This document shows, piece after piece, positions 63,340 through 64,000 of a stretch of DNA of 64,000 nucleotides (its first letter is position 1; each line of letters starts with the position of its first letter). The stretch comes from Eriocheir sinensis (lineage: Eukaryota > Arthropoda > Malacostraca > Decapoda > Varunidae), in the NCBI RefSeq assembly GCF_024679095.1, contig NC_066553.1, forward strand, positions 2,056,994-2,120,993, given 5' to 3'. The position numbers were made by a program, and so were the translations under genes. The notes under the pieces were generated by a model. That model did not search any database. It worked only from the letters and a program-made list of their open reading frames with translations, and was not told the DNA's origin.

Positions 63340-63530
63340 GTAGGCTCCCGCTGGTCCATTTCTCCCCTCTGCTCTGCCACACAGTCCCAACACCTATTTT
63401 TTCCTCATATGTTACCTATATAGCTTACATATGAGAGGAAGATATAGGTGCTGGGACTGTGGCAGAGCAGAGGGGAGGAAAGGACCCGAGGGAACCTACG
63501 CCAGACCGGCCTCGATATATTTGGAAGATT
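63340..63530. mobile_element. Palindromic element P, copy 2
   Basis: TAGGCTCCCGCTGGTCCATT, CCCCTCTGCTCTGCCACACA and the inverse GGCAGAGCAGAGGGGAGG, CCTACGCCAGACCGGCCTCG. Arms of about 85 bp around TATATAGC. Lacks the (CCA)n block of copy 1. Confidence 0.8.
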
Positions 63531-63609
63531 ATAGATGCATTTATTTTGGACGGGAAGGGAGTTTGGAGCTGCCTTGTGTACTCTCCTTATGTCCTGTGTA
63601 GCCTTGTGT

Positions 63610-63635
63610 TGTAGTGGTGGTGATGGTGGTCGTTG

Positions 63636-63712
<77 letters not shown>

Positions 63713-63940
63713 TGTTGTTGTTGTTGTTGTAGACTGATACACACATACTGGGTTAAGCCTCCTCCTCCTCCTCCTCCTCCTCCTCCTCCTCCTTATTTCA
63801 TCATCATCATCATCTTGGTATTCCTCGTTCGTCATTCGCTTCTTCTTCTTCCTCCTCCTCCTCCTCCTCAAGTTCTTCCTTATATAGAGCAATTCACTCC
63901 GAGGAATAATGATGATGATGATGATGATGATAACAAGTGT
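63610..63940. repeat. Cluster of trinucleotide microsatellites
   Basis: Consecutive (ATT)n, (AGT)n, (TTG)n, (CCT)n, (ATC)n, (TTC)/(CTC)n and (GAT)n runs. Long open frames here are composition artefacts. Confidence 0.93.
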
Positions 63941-64000
63941 TAATGGAACAAAAACTGTGCTAGATTGGCGTCGCATGACCCTCCAACACCCCCCCAACAA

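Noticed and set aside
63587..64000. A 137-codon minus-strand frame and 109-codon plus-strand frame
   Set aside because: Homopolymer peptides from trinucleotide microsatellites.

Overview
The window looks like nuclear DNA of an arthropod, most likely a decapod crustacean. The grounds are spliced genes with consensus GT-AG introns, a density of transposable elements, mini- and microsatellites well above coding density, a tRNA-Val-derived SINE, and a short interstitial (TTAGG)n tract. No database search was run, so the taxonomic call is inference.

Two protein genes can be assembled exon by exon. (1) On the minus strand (18445 to 8956) nine exons encode a predicted 547-residue type I membrane protein: signal peptide, one lumenal/extracellular C2H2 zinc finger, a Cys-containing region, one transmembrane helix and a long tyrosine-rich cytoplasmic tail. 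Its frame closes only if a 19-nt microexon is included. (2) On the plus strand (30999 to 46740) sixteen exons encode a 775-residue CYLD deubiquitinase, with CAP-Gly domains, a USP catalytic domain and an inserted B-box. All fifteen junctions are phase-compatible and the catalytic Cys/His/Asp are present. A possible terminal exon of an unknown gene lies at 1842-2028. Weaker exon candidates lie at 47640-47853 (-) and 52244-52289 (+).

Layout: 1-1577, probable 3' end of an LTR retrotransposon; 1.8-2.6 kb, terminal exon plus a LINE fragment in a 40-bp direct repeat; 2.6-8.9 kb, unassigned; 9-18.4 kb, the zinc-finger membrane protein gene; 18.4-24 kb, repeats; 24.2-28.4 kb, a nearly full-length but broken CR1/Jockey-like LINE inside a 34-bp minisatellite; 28.6-30.9 kb, LINE remnant and satellites; 31-46.7 kb, CYLD, whose introns carry SINEs, MITEs and minisatellites; 46.7-64 kb, non-coding DNA with hAT-like, Tc1/mariner-like and palindromic elements and tandem repeats.

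The most notable signals are these. Ten copies of a TTAA-flanked MITE carry 1 to 8 copies of a 35-bp satellite that resembles the element's own terminal repeat; one of them holds a (CCTAA)4 tract. Intronic tandem arrays appear to be made from splice-site regions of neighbouring exons, a donor-bearing exon end in the zinc-finger gene and the exon 9 acceptor in CYLD. A short dispersed element appears to be the 3' tail of a LINE.
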